Source of the DNA: Flavobacterium sp.
GTDB taxonomy: Bacteria; Bacteroidota; Bacteroidia; Flavobacteriales; Flavobacteriaceae
Reading direction: 5' to 3'
DNA length: 64,000 nt
NCBI GenBank assembly: GCA_015234525.1
Contig: JADGMX010000010.1
Span: 1 to 64,000 of the forward strand
Shown here: positions 27,777 to 36,943 of the stretch, piece by piece
Layout: every line of letters starts with the position of its first letter
How positions within the stretch are numbered: the first letter of the stretch is position 1
Made by a program: the position numbers and the translations under genes
The notes under the pieces: model-generated
Told to the model about the DNA's origin: nothing
What the model saw: only the letters and a program-made list of their open reading frames with translations
Database searches by the model: none

Positions 27777-29624
27777 TTATTCCACAGTAACCGATTTGGC
27801 AAGATTACGCGGCTGGTCTACGTTGCAGCCTCTCATCACGGCAATATGATAGGATAAAAGTTGTAGTGGAATTGTAGTCACCAATGGCGATAATGCATCA
27901 GATGTTTCGGGAATTTCAATCACATACTCAGCTAAATCGCGAACTTGCGTGTCTCCTTTGGTTACAATCGCAATAATTCTTCCACTTCTTGATTTAATTT
28001 CCTGAATATTGCTCACAATTTTATCGTAGTGACCTTGCTTTGGCGCGATCACGATTACAGGCATTTGATTGTCGATAAGTGCAATTGGACCGTGCTTCAT
28101 TTCGGCCGCCGGATAACCTTCAGCGTGGATATACGAGATCTCTTTCAACTTAAGCGCACCTTCAAGTGCAACCGGGAAGTTGTAACCACGACCTAAGTAA
28201 AGGCAATTCGGAGCATCCTTAAATTCTGCCGCAATTATTTTCGCCTGATCATTAGTTTCGAGAGCTTCTAAAATGCGATCGGGAATCAATTCCAATTCCT
28301 GCAAATATTTTTGGAATTCCGGAGTTGACAATGTTCCCTTAGCTTTTGCCAATCGGAGTGCGATCATCGTCAAAACCGTAATCTGAGTTGTAAAGGCTTT
28401 AGTTGACGCTACGCCGATTTCAGGTCCGGCATGCGTATACGCTCCGGCATTGGTCTCACGGGAAATAGACGATCCGACAACATTACAAACTCCGAATACA
28501 AACGCGCCTCGTTCTTTTGCCAACTTGATAGCGGCCAAAGTATCGGCAGTTTCACCTGATTGGGAAATCGCAATTAAAATATCGCCTTTATTGATAACCG
28601 GGTTTCTGTATCGGAATTCAGAAGCGTATTCCACTTCAACCGGAATTCTTGCAAACTCTTCAAAAATATATTCGGCAACCAATCCCGCATGCCACGATGT
28701 TCCACAAGCCACGATCAGAATCCGGTCAGCGTTGAGGAATTTCTCGAGGTTGTCCTCAATTCCAGCCATTTGAATAATTCCGTCGTTGGCTAATAATCGG
28801 CCGCGCAGTGTATCTTTTACAACATTGGGTTGCTCGTAAATTTCCTTCAACATGAAGTGGTCGTAACCACCTTTTTCAATTTGCTCCAGGTTCATCTGAA
28901 GCTCTTGTACGTAAGGATCAACAAGAGAATCATCTTTTACTTTGCGAATTTTCAGCGGTTTGTGGCGTCTGATAATCGCTACTTCTTCATCTTCAAGATA
29001 GATGGCATTCGACGTATATTCAATAAACGGCGAAGCGTCAGAAGCGATAAAATATTCATTTTCACCAACACCAATGGCAAGCGGACTTCCCAAACGTGCG
29101 GCAATGATTTCATCGGGTTTATTCTTATCAAAGACACATATCGCGTATGCGCCAATAACTTGCTTAAGCGCTACCTGAACGGCTTTACCAAGTTTCAATC
29201 CGTCCTTTTTCTGAACGTCTTCAATCAAATTAACCAGAACTTCGGTATCAGTATCTGAACTAAAAGTATAACCGCGTTTGATCAACTCCTGCTTAAGGGG
29301 CGCGTAATTTTCGATAATTCCGTTGTGAATGATCGCCAAATTACCGGAATTGGATAAATGTGGATGCGAATTCACATCGTTAGGAACACCATGTGTTGCC
29401 CATCTGGTATGACCAATGCCAATAGTACCACTCGTATTAAGCTCGTTACCTGACTTGGATTGCAAATCAGCAACCTTGCCTTTAGTCTTAGAGACTTTAA
29501 TTTCGCCGTCGTTAAAAAGCATTATTCCGGCACTATCATAGCCACGGTATTCTAGCCTTTGAAGACCCTTGATGATGATTGGGTACGCATCGCGGCTACC
29601 AATATATCCGACAATTCCACACAT
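27777..29624 (-). CDS. glmS: Glutamine-fructose-6-phosphate aminotransferase (isomerizing)
   Basis: 615 residues. Makes glucosamine-6-phosphate for peptidoglycan and LPS. N-terminal class II glutaminase with nucleophile Cys2 (MCGIVGYIG), RLEYRGYDSAG, HTRWATHG; C-terminal SIS domains with CGTSWHAG, SQSGETADTLAA and the final NLAKSVTVE. No glmS ribozyme is expected or seen in the 9-bp gap upstream. Last of a three-gene run with DUF4270 and the starch-synthase-like gene. Confidence 0.97.
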   Translation of the reverse strand: MCGIVGYIGSRDAYPIIIKGLQRLEYRGYDSAGIMLFNDGEIKVSKTKGKVADLQSKSGNELNTSGTIGIGHTRWATHGVPNDVNSHPHLSNSGNLAIIHNGIIENYAPLKQELIKRGYTFSSDTDTEVLVNLIEDVQKKDGLKLGKAVQVALKQVIGAYAICVFDKNKPDEIIAARLGSPLAIGVGENEYFIASDASPFIEYTSNAIYLEDEEVAIIRRHKPLKIRKVKDDSLVDPYVQELQMNLEQIEKGGYDHFMLKEIYEQPNVVKDTLRGRLLANDGIIQMAGIEDNLEKFLNADRILIVACGTSWHAGLVAEYIFEEFARIPVEVEYASEFRYRNPVINKGDILIAISQSGETADTLAAIKLAKERGAFVFGVCNVVGSSISRETNAGAYTHAGPEIGVASTKAFTTQITVLTMIALRLAKAKGTLSTPEFQKYLQELELIPDRILEALETNDQAKIIAAEFKDAPNCLYLGRGYNFPVALEGALKLKEISYIHAEGYPAAEMKHGPIALIDNQMPVIVIAPKQGHYDKIVSNIQEIKSRSGRIIAIVTKGDTQVRDLAEYVIEIPETSDALSPLVTTIPLQLLSYHIAVMRGCNVDQPRNLAKSVTVE

Positions 29625-29633
29625 ACGCAGTAA

Positions 29634-31262
29634 TTAATTTTCTTTAGTATAATAAATCTTAAGCTTTAATCTCTTTGCAACCGGCACACTTGCGTTTGTA
29701 CCGTAAATTACCGTTCCAAGCGGATTCATTACACTTGAAACCGGAATTTTGTCAACTTCAGGCGAGATTGCTGTTCGTAAACGCGCACTGGTAACCGTAT
29801 TTATTGATTCTGTAACAACAAGACCCAATCTTACATTAGTCGAATCAAGATCGGCTTTCGCCAAATTCCTGATATGGTTTGTAATTTTGATTTTATATTC
29901 GACGCCTCGCCCTCCGGGAAGCCCGGTTCTTTTGATCAAACCACCGTGAATCGACTTTGCAAACTTCGGATTTCCGGTTGCAGATCCGTCGGCGTAAAAA
30001 TCAAGTAACGGACGGTTGTTATCCAAATCGTATAAATAAATTCGTTGTGGCTCGGGGGCCGATGCCATCGCGTCACGATCAATCTGAAAGGTCAGATTCG
30101 CCTCGTTGATTAGCCAGCCGCTATCGCGAATTGCATCAAGTTCATCTGAAACTCCATTGTTGTCCAAATCCGGACCGAATAACTCGATCACCGCAACTGA
30201 ACCTTGTCCGCCCTTTAAATATAATCTGTCATCGCCCATTGTTTGGTCAGCATTAGGCAAACCAGTAGCGGCGAGATACGTTGGGTTGTATTCATTTTGG
30301 AACAAGTTTACAGAATTTCCGGACAAATTCAAAACCATCGTTTTTTCAACGCGAGTTGCGCTCCCTGACGAATCGACTGGCCCGTCAACTTCATAAGTGA
30401 TGGTAACTTTTCCTTGTGCGAAATTCAGCATCGCCATCGATCCCTGTCCGGGTGACGTCGCAGATGGTTCAGCTTTAAAGAAAAGTCCACGGAAATATTC
30501 TTTAAACGTATTATTACTTGTGAGTTGTCCTTGAGCAACGGCAGAAAACAATTTTTCCTGAAAATAATCGTTGCGAAGTTTTAGCCGCATTCCGGGCGCG
30601 GCGCGAGCCACAATTTCCTGAACACCATCTTCGTTTGGCTCGTAAGTCAGCAGTTCATCGTCGTTAAAGAAAAACTCGTCGTTTTCATCGCTTGGCCCAT
30701 TATTGAGCGGCGTCGGCGATTCTAAAGACGAATTAAAATTATCAAACTGATCCGAGTAATAACGCTGTGGTTGTGTAAAACCGGTAGCCGGATCAAAATC
30801 ACGTAAATAGTAATTAGAGGCGTAGACTCCGAGTCTAAACTTCGAAGAACCATAAATCGAGTCAAGTTTGTAGGTGCGGTTTCCGTCGAGATCAGTTGAG
30901 ATCAATCGGCTGAAATATGGCACATTCAACTCAACTTTTTGAACAACCGGATTTGCGCCGATGGTTGGATTCAGTTGAGCCAATTCGACTTGAGTAACAA
31001 AACTTGCGGCTGTTTTTCCGAAAACCGGATTGTTATAGAAGCCAAGCGAGTTGATTGGAAGATTATTCGACTGGACGCCTTGGCCAGGTTGATTAAAACC
31101 CAAGTCGTAAGCAATGACAGTCCGACTTGAATCCACTTCAAACTGGAAGTTATCATCACCAATGATATCTGCACCAATTTCATTAAAATCCTTGTCGCAC
31201 GAAACAAGCACCAAAGCGGTTAGAAATAAAAAAGCACTTTTAAAAAAAGAGGTGTGGGTCAT
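29634..31262 (-). CDS. DUF4270 lipoprotein
   Basis: 542 residues. ATG at 31262 is used; an upstream in-frame start would overlap the preceding gene. Lipoprotein signal with Cys at about residue 22 (LTALVLVSCDKDFNEIG). The FGKTAASFVTQVELAQLNP and KVELNVPYF stretches match the DUF4270 family, which is widespread in Bacteroidetes, surface-exposed in prediction and of unknown function. Co-transcribed with glmS (9-bp gap). Confidence 0.87.
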   Translation of the reverse strand: MTHTSFFKSAFLFLTALVLVSCDKDFNEIGADIIGDDNFQFEVDSSRTVIAYDLGFNQPGQGVQSNNLPINSLGFYNNPVFGKTAASFVTQVELAQLNPTIGANPVVQKVELNVPYFSRLISTDLDGNRTYKLDSIYGSSKFRLGVYASNYYLRDFDPATGFTQPQRYYSDQFDNFNSSLESPTPLNNGPSDENDEFFFNDDELLTYEPNEDGVQEIVARAAPGMRLKLRNDYFQEKLFSAVAQGQLTSNNTFKEYFRGLFFKAEPSATSPGQGSMAMLNFAQGKVTITYEVDGPVDSSGSATRVEKTMVLNLSGNSVNLFQNEYNPTYLAATGLPNADQTMGDDRLYLKGGQGSVAVIELFGPDLDNNGVSDELDAIRDSGWLINEANLTFQIDRDAMASAPEPQRIYLYDLDNNRPLLDFYADGSATGNPKFAKSIHGGLIKRTGLPGGRGVEYKIKITNHIRNLAKADLDSTNVRLGLVVTESINTVTSARLRTAISPEVDKIPVSSVMNPLGTVIYGTNASVPVAKRLKLKIYYTKEN

Positions 31263-31275
31263 GTATGAATAAATA

Positions 31276-32082
31276 TTAGAGAACAGTATTTTTATAGAAA
31301 TTGGTGTAAGCATCACTAAAGCTTTCTTTGCCGGCGAAAGGTAAAAAAGGTTTACCTGACGATTCTATATATTGTGTTAAATCTGATGACAGGTTATCTG
31401 ACGCTATCACGACCGCATCAGAATGATCTACTGACACTTTGATGATATTCTCGTAACTTGGGGTTTCCAACAGCGTTATTGAATCGGTCGGAACGCCGTC
31501 GAATTTGACTTTGTTGATCATCTGATCGTCTAACGTTCCATCAAACCCCTGACTGTAAACCGATGTGACGATTTTAGTTTCGGCAAACAAAGCTTCATCT
31601 TTATAATAGTGCTTCATGTATATCGGCAACATTGCTGCAAGCCAACCGTGAACGTGAATAATATCCGGAACCCAATTGAGTTTCTTGACAGTTTCAACCA
31701 CACCTTTAGCAAAGAAAATCGCCCGTTCGTCGTTGTCCGGATACAAATTTCCGTTTTCGTCGGTGAAAGTCGCCTTTCTCTTAAAATACTCGTCGTTATC
31801 TATAAAGTAAACCTGAATTCGCTCTTTTGGGATAGATGCAACTTTTATAATCAGCGGCATGTCTAAGTCGTTGACAACTAAATTCATCCCCGACAATCTG
31901 ATAACCTCATGTAATTGATGTCTTCTTTCGTTGATGTTTCCGTACCGTGGCATAAAGATCCTGATCTGACAACCTTGATCATTGATCATTTTCGGTACGT
32001 CGTAAGACATTAAAGAAACTTCATTTTCCGCTAGGTAGGGTACAACTTCAGATGATACATACAATATCCTCTTATCCTCCAT
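31276..32082 (-). CDS. Stand-alone starch/glycogen-synthase N-terminal domain protein
   Basis: 268 residues. The start ATG 32082 gives MEDKRILYVSSEVVPYL. It matches the GT5 catalytic N-terminal domain (SSEVVPY, DVPKMINDQGCQIRIFMPRYGNI, DIIHVHGWLAAMLPIYMK). Full glycogen synthases are about 480 residues; here the C-terminal GT-B domain, with the ADP-glucose site and catalytic Glu, is absent and the gene ends cleanly. The canonical KxGGL loop near the start reads AENEV. It is therefore unlikely to be an ordinary glycogen synthase; a regulatory or partner-dependent role is inferred. First gene of an operon with DUF4270 and glmS. Confidence 0.8.
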   Translation of the reverse strand: MEDKRILYVSSEVVPYLAENEVSLMSYDVPKMINDQGCQIRIFMPRYGNINERRHQLHEVIRLSGMNLVVNDLDMPLIIKVASIPKERIQVYFIDNDEYFKRKATFTDENGNLYPDNDERAIFFAKGVVETVKKLNWVPDIIHVHGWLAAMLPIYMKHYYKDEALFAETKIVTSVYSQGFDGTLDDQMINKVKFDGVPTDSITLLETPSYENIIKVSVDHSDAVVIASDNLSSDLTQYIESSGKPFLPFAGKESFSDAYTNFYKNTVL

Positions 32083-32117
32083 TTTAGTTAATTTATTTAT
32101 TGGCAATAAAAAACATG

Positions 32118-32125
32118 CAAAATTA
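32118..32125 (-). promoter_or_regulatory. -7 box for the starch-synthase-like/DUF4270/glmS operon
   Basis: TAATTTTG on the minus strand, 36 bp before the ATG; no clear TTG at -33. It is back to back with the panC -7 box 31 bp away. Confidence 0.5.
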
Positions 32126-32156
32126 CAAAAATTTACCCAGTATCGAACTTAAATCT

Positions 32157-32164
32157 TAATTTTG
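32157..32164 (+). promoter_or_regulatory. -7 box for panC-panD
   Basis: TAATTTTG on the plus strand, 22 bp before the panC ATG; -33 element weak. Confidence 0.5.
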
Positions 32165-32185
32165 CAGTCTATTTAAATAATTTAC

Positions 32186-33031
32186 ATGCTCATTTTCAAC
32201 AAGCAAACTGAACTTTCAAATTACCTAAGTTCGTTGCCTCAGCCGCGTTCGGTAGGGTTTGTCCCAACCATGGGCGCACTTCACGATGGTCATATTTCGC
32301 TTTTGCGGAAGTCACTCGAAGACAATTCGACGACCGTGATCAGTATTTTCGTAAATCCGACGCAGTTCAACAATGCTGAAGATCTTGAGAAATACCCGAA
32401 AAACCTCGATCGTGATATCGCGAAAATAAGCACCTTGTCCCCGGACATAATCGTCTTTGCTCCCGACACCAACGATATTTATAAGGGAAATACCATTTCT
32501 GAACAATTTGATTTTGATGGTTTGGATACCAAAATGGAAGGCCGGTTCCGAGCTGGTCATTTCGACGGCGTTGGCACCATTGTCAGACAGTTGTTGTTGA
32601 TTGTTGCTCCTGATAACGCGTATTTCGGCGAAAAGGATTTCCAGCAAGTGCAGATTGTCCGAAAGCTGGTCGAGAAGAATCAGATTCCGGTTAACATTGT
32701 AACCTGCCCGATTCATCGTGAGGAAAATGGTCTTGCCATGAGTTCGCGAAACGAACGTCTTTCAGCTGACACTAGATCAGAAGCGTCACTGATTTACAAA
32801 ATCCTGAAACATGTCAGGGAAACATTTGGCACTATTGATGTTAGTCAGATCGCCGCTAATGTTCAGGCATCTATCGACCAAAATCCAAATTTTAAACTTG
32901 AGTATTTTGAAATTGCCGATGAAGAAACGCTGGAAACCATCAGCGAAATTCAGCCCGGTCGGAAATATCGCGCATTCATCGCCGTTTATGTCAATAATGT
33001 TCGCTTAATCGATACAATTTCACTTAATTAA
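32186..33031 (+). CDS. panC: Pantothenate synthetase
   Basis: 281 residues. ATP-dependent condensation of pantoate with beta-alanine. Nucleotidyltransferase signatures: [16 protein letters not shown] (HxGH), the FVNPTQFN stretch, [12 protein letters not shown] and the KMSKS-like MSSRNERLS. Followed after 13 bp by panD, which supplies beta-alanine, so two steps of pantothenate synthesis are encoded together. Confidence 0.96.
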   Translation: MLIFNKQTELSNYLSSLPQPRSVGFVPTMGALHDGHISLLRKSLEDNSTTVISIFVNPTQFNNAEDLEKYPKNLDRDIAKISTLSPDIIVFAPDTNDIYKGNTISEQFDFDGLDTKMEGRFRAGHFDGVGTIVRQLLLIVAPDNAYFGEKDFQQVQIVRKLVEKNQIPVNIVTCPIHREENGLAMSSRNERLSADTRSEASLIYKILKHVRETFGTIDVSQIAANVQASIDQNPNFKLEYFEIADEETLETISEIQPGRKYRAFIAVYVNNVRLIDTISLN

Positions 33032-33044
33032 TTACCTTTGCCCC

Positions 33045-33395
33045 ATGTTTATTCACGTTGTAAAATCAAAAATTCATAGAGTTACCGTAACCGGAGCCGA
33101 ATTGCATTACATTGGCAGCATCACCATCGATGAGGCGTTGATGGAAGCCGCAAACATTGTAGAAGGTGAGAAAGTTGCCATCGTAAATATCAATAATGGC
33201 GAGCGACTTGAAACATATGCAATTAAAGGCAACAGAGGTAGTGGCGATATTACCCTGAACGGTCCATCTGCGAGAAAAGTTCAAAAAGGCGACATCATTA
33301 TCATCATTTCATACGGAATGTGTACACAGGACGAAGCTAAGAATTTTAAGCCAAGCCTTGTATTCCCTGACGAACTTACAAATACGCTTCGATAA
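33045..33395 (+). CDS. panD: Aspartate 1-decarboxylase (pyruvoyl type)
   Basis: 116 residues. The Gly-Ser self-cleavage site is in [10 protein letters not shown] at about residues 23-28; the Ser becomes the pyruvoyl group. [13 protein letters not shown] and the [10 protein letters not shown] stretch are family-typical. Supplies beta-alanine for panC. Confidence 0.95.
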   Translation: MFIHVVKSKIHRVTVTGAELHYIGSITIDEALMEAANIVEGEKVAIVNINNGERLETYAIKGNRGSGDITLNGPSARKVQKGDIIIIISYGMCTQDEAKNFKPSLVFPDELTNTLR

Positions 33396-33398
33396 ACT

Positions 33399-34361
33399 TT
33401 GAGAAGTAAGATCAGCAAACTATTGTCGATCATACTTCCTGTTTTGTTGGGAGCAGTGCTGATTATTTATCAGTACAACAGCTTTTCGGCATCAGAACTC
33501 GCCGAGATGAAAAGCTATTTTATCAAAGCCGATTACTTTTATGTCGTTTTGTCATTGGTAATTGCCTTGCTCGGCTTTTTGTCACGCGCCTACCGGTGGA
33601 AGTATTCGCTTGCACATCTTGGCTACCATCCTAAATTCCACAACAATTTACTTGCGGTTTGCATCGCCTATTTCGTAAATCTGAGCATTCCGCGTTCAGG
33701 CGAAATCTCGCGCGCTTTAATTCTAAAAAAGTACGAAGATGTCCCATTCGACAAAGCCTTTGGTACAATCGTCGCTGAACGGGTAGTCGATTTAGCGATC
33801 TTCGGACTATGCGTTTTACTTTCGATGGCGTTTCAGTTCGAGTTCTTAAAACAATTCGTACTTGAGACGATTCCGCTCGAAAAACTTGCCTACATCAGCA
33901 TTGCGCTCTTTCTATTGATGGCGATTTTTATCCTACTTTGGATTTTTTCCAAATGGAAGGTGATTCTTAGTTTAAAGGCGAAAGTTGCAGGTCTGGTTGA
34001 GGGCATTTTGAGCATTTACTACATGCCCAACAAAATCCCGTTTTTAGTACATTCGTTTTTTATCTGGATCACGTACATTTTAATGTTTTATGTGACGGTT
34101 TTCGCGCTTCCCGAGACAAGCGGAATCGGCTTTGGAACATTGATAACGGCATTTGTTTTCGGAAGTTTAGCCATCGGATTTACAAATAGTGGCTTTGGCG
34201 CCTATCCGCTTTTAATCGCACAAATCTTTGTATTATACGGAATTCCGGAAACCATCGGAACTGCCTTTGGCTGGATCGTCTGGATCTCGCAAACCGTGTT
34301 AATTGTTATTTTAGGCTTGCTTTCATTTGCGTTTTTACCCCTGCTAAATCGTGATAAATAA
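33399..34361 (+). CDS. Flippase-like integral membrane protein (UPF0104/LPG_synthase_TM)
   Basis: 320 residues with about eight hydrophobic segments. Starts at TTG 33399, 3 bp after the panD stop; no ATG occurs before the first membrane segment. Motifs SLVIALLGFLSRAYRWKYSL, NLSIPRSGEISRALILKKY and TIVAERVVDL are those of the lysylphosphatidylglycerol-synthetase membrane-domain/flippase family. Lipid or undecaprenyl-linked substrate translocation is inferred. Co-transcription with panCD is likely, without an obvious functional link. Confidence 0.83.
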   Translation: MRSKISKLLSIILPVLLGAVLIIYQYNSFSASELAEMKSYFIKADYFYVVLSLVIALLGFLSRAYRWKYSLAHLGYHPKFHNNLLAVCIAYFVNLSIPRSGEISRALILKKYEDVPFDKAFGTIVAERVVDLAIFGLCVLLSMAFQFEFLKQFVLETIPLEKLAYISIALFLLMAIFILLWIFSKWKVILSLKAKVAGLVEGILSIYYMPNKIPFLVHSFFIWITYILMFYVTVFALPETSGIGFGTLITAFVFGSLAIGFTNSGFGAYPLLIAQIFVLYGIPETIGTAFGWIVWISQTVLIVILGLLSFAFLPLLNRDK

Positions 34362-34417
34362 TTGTTATATTGGCGCTTTCCAATAACGGTCTGCATGTTT
34401 ATATAATTACATTTATC

Positions 34418-35557
34418 ATGAAAAGCATCCTTGTTTCGATCCTCTGCCTGTTTTCGGTGGCTGCGTCATCCCAAAAAATTACCGATACCATCCGGTCGCA
34501 AAAACTCAACGAAAACCGCGTTATCACTATTGGTGTTCCCGAAAGTTATAAGTCAAATCCAGGTAAGAAGTATCCGCTACTTGTTCTGCTCGACGGCGAT
34601 TACCTCTTCGATCCGTTCCAGGGCGCACTCACCTACGGAGCTTACTGGGATGATTTGCCGGAAATGATTATCGTCGGTATCCATCAAAACAAAAACAACG
34701 ACCGCGACGCTGAAACCGAAACCGATAAAACAACGGGTCTTCCGGAAGGTAAAGGCGAACTTTTCTTCGAATTTATCGGCGAGGTTGTATCGGCAATGGA
34801 AAAGCAATACCGAGTTGCACCCTTTAAGATTATAGCCGGCCACGATTTAACAGCTGGTTTTCTGAACTTCTATTTGTATAAAGACCAACCGCTTTTTACG
34901 GGGTATATTTCGCTTAGCGCCGAGCTTCCGGCGGGCATGGAAGAACAACTACCGGAACGATTTGCCGCAATCAATCAGCCGATTTTTTACTATCATTCGT
35001 CGGCAGATGGCGGAATCAAAAAAATGCAAACCCGAATCAAAAAACTTGATACCGAAGTTCAAAAAGTCAAAAAACCGACGTTTAATTATAAATACGACGA
35101 GTTTAAAGGCGCTTCACATTATTCAATGGTGCTTCACTCAATTCCAAACGCATTATATCAGTTTTTTGCGGCATATCAACCCATTTCCACAACCGAATTT
35201 AATGAGAAAATCGCACCTTTGCCATCGGGATATGTCGATTACCTGATCAACAAATACGATTCGATGAAAAAAGCACTCGGAATGGATTTCCAAGTTCGCA
35301 TCAACGATTTCAAAGCCATTGAAGCCGCAATTCTCAAAAACAAAGCTTATGATGAATTTGAAAAGTTGTCGGCATTAGCCAAGAAAAACTATCCGAAAAG
35401 CATGCTTGCCGATTATCACCTCGGAATGATGTACGAGAAAAAAGGCGATAACAAACGTGCGGCAAAAGCGTATCAAGCGGGTTTTCAACGCGAGGAAATT
35501 GGCAATCTCACCAAAGACATGATGATCAACAAAGCAGAAGATCTAAAACTACAGTAA
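34418..35557 (+). CDS. Exported esterase-D-like protein with Asp at the nucleophile elbow and C-terminal TPR-like region
   Basis: 379 residues from ATG 34418, chosen because it opens a signal peptide (KSILVSILCLFSVAASSQ). Residues about 30-255 follow the putative-esterase (PF00756) fold: YPLLVLLDGDYLFDP, IVGIHQN, and the catalytic-type His in GASHYSMVLHSIP. The expected elbow GHSxGG reads AGHDLTAGF, with Asp at about residue 143 in place of the nucleophile Ser. Residues about 295-375 hold a helical TPR-like repeat (LADYHLGMMYEKKGDNKRAA). It is either a non-catalytic relative or an Asp-nucleophile hydrolase. It lies 6 bp before radA. Confidence 0.8.
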   Translation: MKSILVSILCLFSVAASSQKITDTIRSQKLNENRVITIGVPESYKSNPGKKYPLLVLLDGDYLFDPFQGALTYGAYWDDLPEMIIVGIHQNKNNDRDAETETDKTTGLPEGKGELFFEFIGEVVSAMEKQYRVAPFKIIAGHDLTAGFLNFYLYKDQPLFTGYISLSAELPAGMEEQLPERFAAINQPIFYYHSSADGGIKKMQTRIKKLDTEVQKVKKPTFNYKYDEFKGASHYSMVLHSIPNALYQFFAAYQPISTTEFNEKIAPLPSGYVDYLINKYDSMKKALGMDFQVRINDFKAIEAAILKNKAYDEFEKLSALAKKNYPKSMLADYHLGMMYEKKGDNKRAAKAYQAGFQREEIGNLTKDMMINKAEDLKLQ

Positions 35558-35563
35558 TTCTAA

Positions 35564-36925
35564 ATGACCAAAATAAAAACGGCATTCTATTGCCAGAATT
35601 GCGGTGCGTCTTATGCCAGATGGCAAGGCCAATGCAATTCGTGTAAGGAATGGAATACCATCGCGGAAGAAATTATCCAGAAAGAAGAGAAACCGGTTTG
35701 GAAAGATTCGGGTTCTAAGATGGTTAAAGCCACAAAACCACTGAAAATTGCGGAAATTGATTCAACCGAAGAAACTCGCATGGATACCCTTGACGAGGAA
35801 CTCAACCGGGTTTTGGGCGGCGGCATCGTCCCGGGATCAATGATTCTTCTTGGCGGCGAACCTGGAATCGGAAAGAGCACGCTGTTGCTCCAGATTTCGC
35901 TTCGTTTGCCATACAAAACTTTATATGTGTCGGGTGAGGAAAGTCAGAAGCAAATTAAAATGCGGGCAGAGCGAATCAATCCAATCAGCCAAAACTGCTA
36001 CATTCTAACCGAAACCAAAACCCAAAACATCTTTAAACAGATTCAGGAAATTCAGCCTGATGTAGTGATCATCGACTCGATTCAAACCTTACACACCGAC
36101 TATATCGAATCAAGTGCGGGAAGTATTTCTCAAATACGCGAATGTACCGCCGAGCTGATCAAATTCGCCAAAGAAAGCGGAATTCCAGTTATTCTGATCG
36201 GTCATATCACCAAAGACGGCAACATCGCAGGTCCGAAAATCCTCGAACACATGGTTGATACCGTCCTCCAGTTTGAAGGCGATCGCAATCATATTTATCG
36301 CATCCTCCGGTCGCTTAAAAACCGCTTCGGATCGACTGCCGAACTCGGAATCTACGAAATGCAAGGCTCCGGACTCCGGGAAGTTTCAAATCCGTCCGAA
36401 ATACTTATTTCCAATCACGAAGAATCGCTTTCAGGAACGGCAATCGCTACAACGCTCGAAGGAATGAGACCGCTGATGATTGAAATTCAGGCTTTGGTCA
36501 GTACCGCGGTTTACGGAACGCCTCAACGAAGCACAACCGGTTACAATGCCAAACGACTCAACATGATTCTGGCGGTTCTTGAAAAACGAGCAGGCTTCCG
36601 ACTTGGCACAAAAGACGTCTTTCTCAATATTACAGGCGGACTTTCTGTTGATGATCCCGCGATTGATCTGGCTGTGGTTGCGGCCATTTTATCCTCAAAC
36701 GAAGATATTCCGATCAGTAAAGACTTTTGTTTTGCCGGAGAAGTCGGTTTATCAGGCGAAATCCGTCCTGTAAATCGCGTCGATCAGCGAATTCAAGAGG
36801 CTGAAAAACTCGGTTTCTCAACTATTTTCGTTTCGAAATACAACAAGATTACGCTGAAAAACACCGCAATAAAAGTTCACCTGGTGTCAAAAATTGAAGA
36901 TATTGCAAGTGGGTTGTTTGGCTAA
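35564..36925 (+). CDS. radA: DNA repair protein RadA
   Basis: 453 residues. Branch-migration helicase that helps RecA recombination intermediates. N-terminal C4 zinc finger (CQNCGASYARWQGQCNSC), RecA-like ATPase with Walker A GEPGIGKSTLL at about residue 97, the RadA-specific KNRFGST motif at about 255, and a C-terminal Lon-protease-like domain. Confidence 0.96.
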   Translation: MTKIKTAFYCQNCGASYARWQGQCNSCKEWNTIAEEIIQKEEKPVWKDSGSKMVKATKPLKIAEIDSTEETRMDTLDEELNRVLGGGIVPGSMILLGGEPGIGKSTLLLQISLRLPYKTLYVSGEESQKQIKMRAERINPISQNCYILTETKTQNIFKQIQEIQPDVVIIDSIQTLHTDYIESSAGSISQIRECTAELIKFAKESGIPVILIGHITKDGNIAGPKILEHMVDTVLQFEGDRNHIYRILRSLKNRFGSTAELGIYEMQGSGLREVSNPSEILISNHEESLSGTAIATTLEGMRPLMIEIQALVSTAVYGTPQRSTTGYNAKRLNMILAVLEKRAGFRLGTKDVFLNITGGLSVDDPAIDLAVVAAILSSNEDIPISKDFCFAGEVGLSGEIRPVNRVDQRIQEAEKLGFSTIFVSKYNKITLKNTAIKVHLVSKIEDIASGLFG

Positions 36926-36943
36926 GTCGATTTTTGTATTTTT

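Noticed and set aside
29625..29633. glmS ribozyme
   Set aside because: The gap before glmS is only 9 bp and glmS ribozymes are not expected in this phylum.
34371..34417. Upstream 16-codon extension of the esterase-like protein
   Set aside because: ATG 34418 begins directly with a signal peptide; the upstream reading would place 16 unrelated residues before it.
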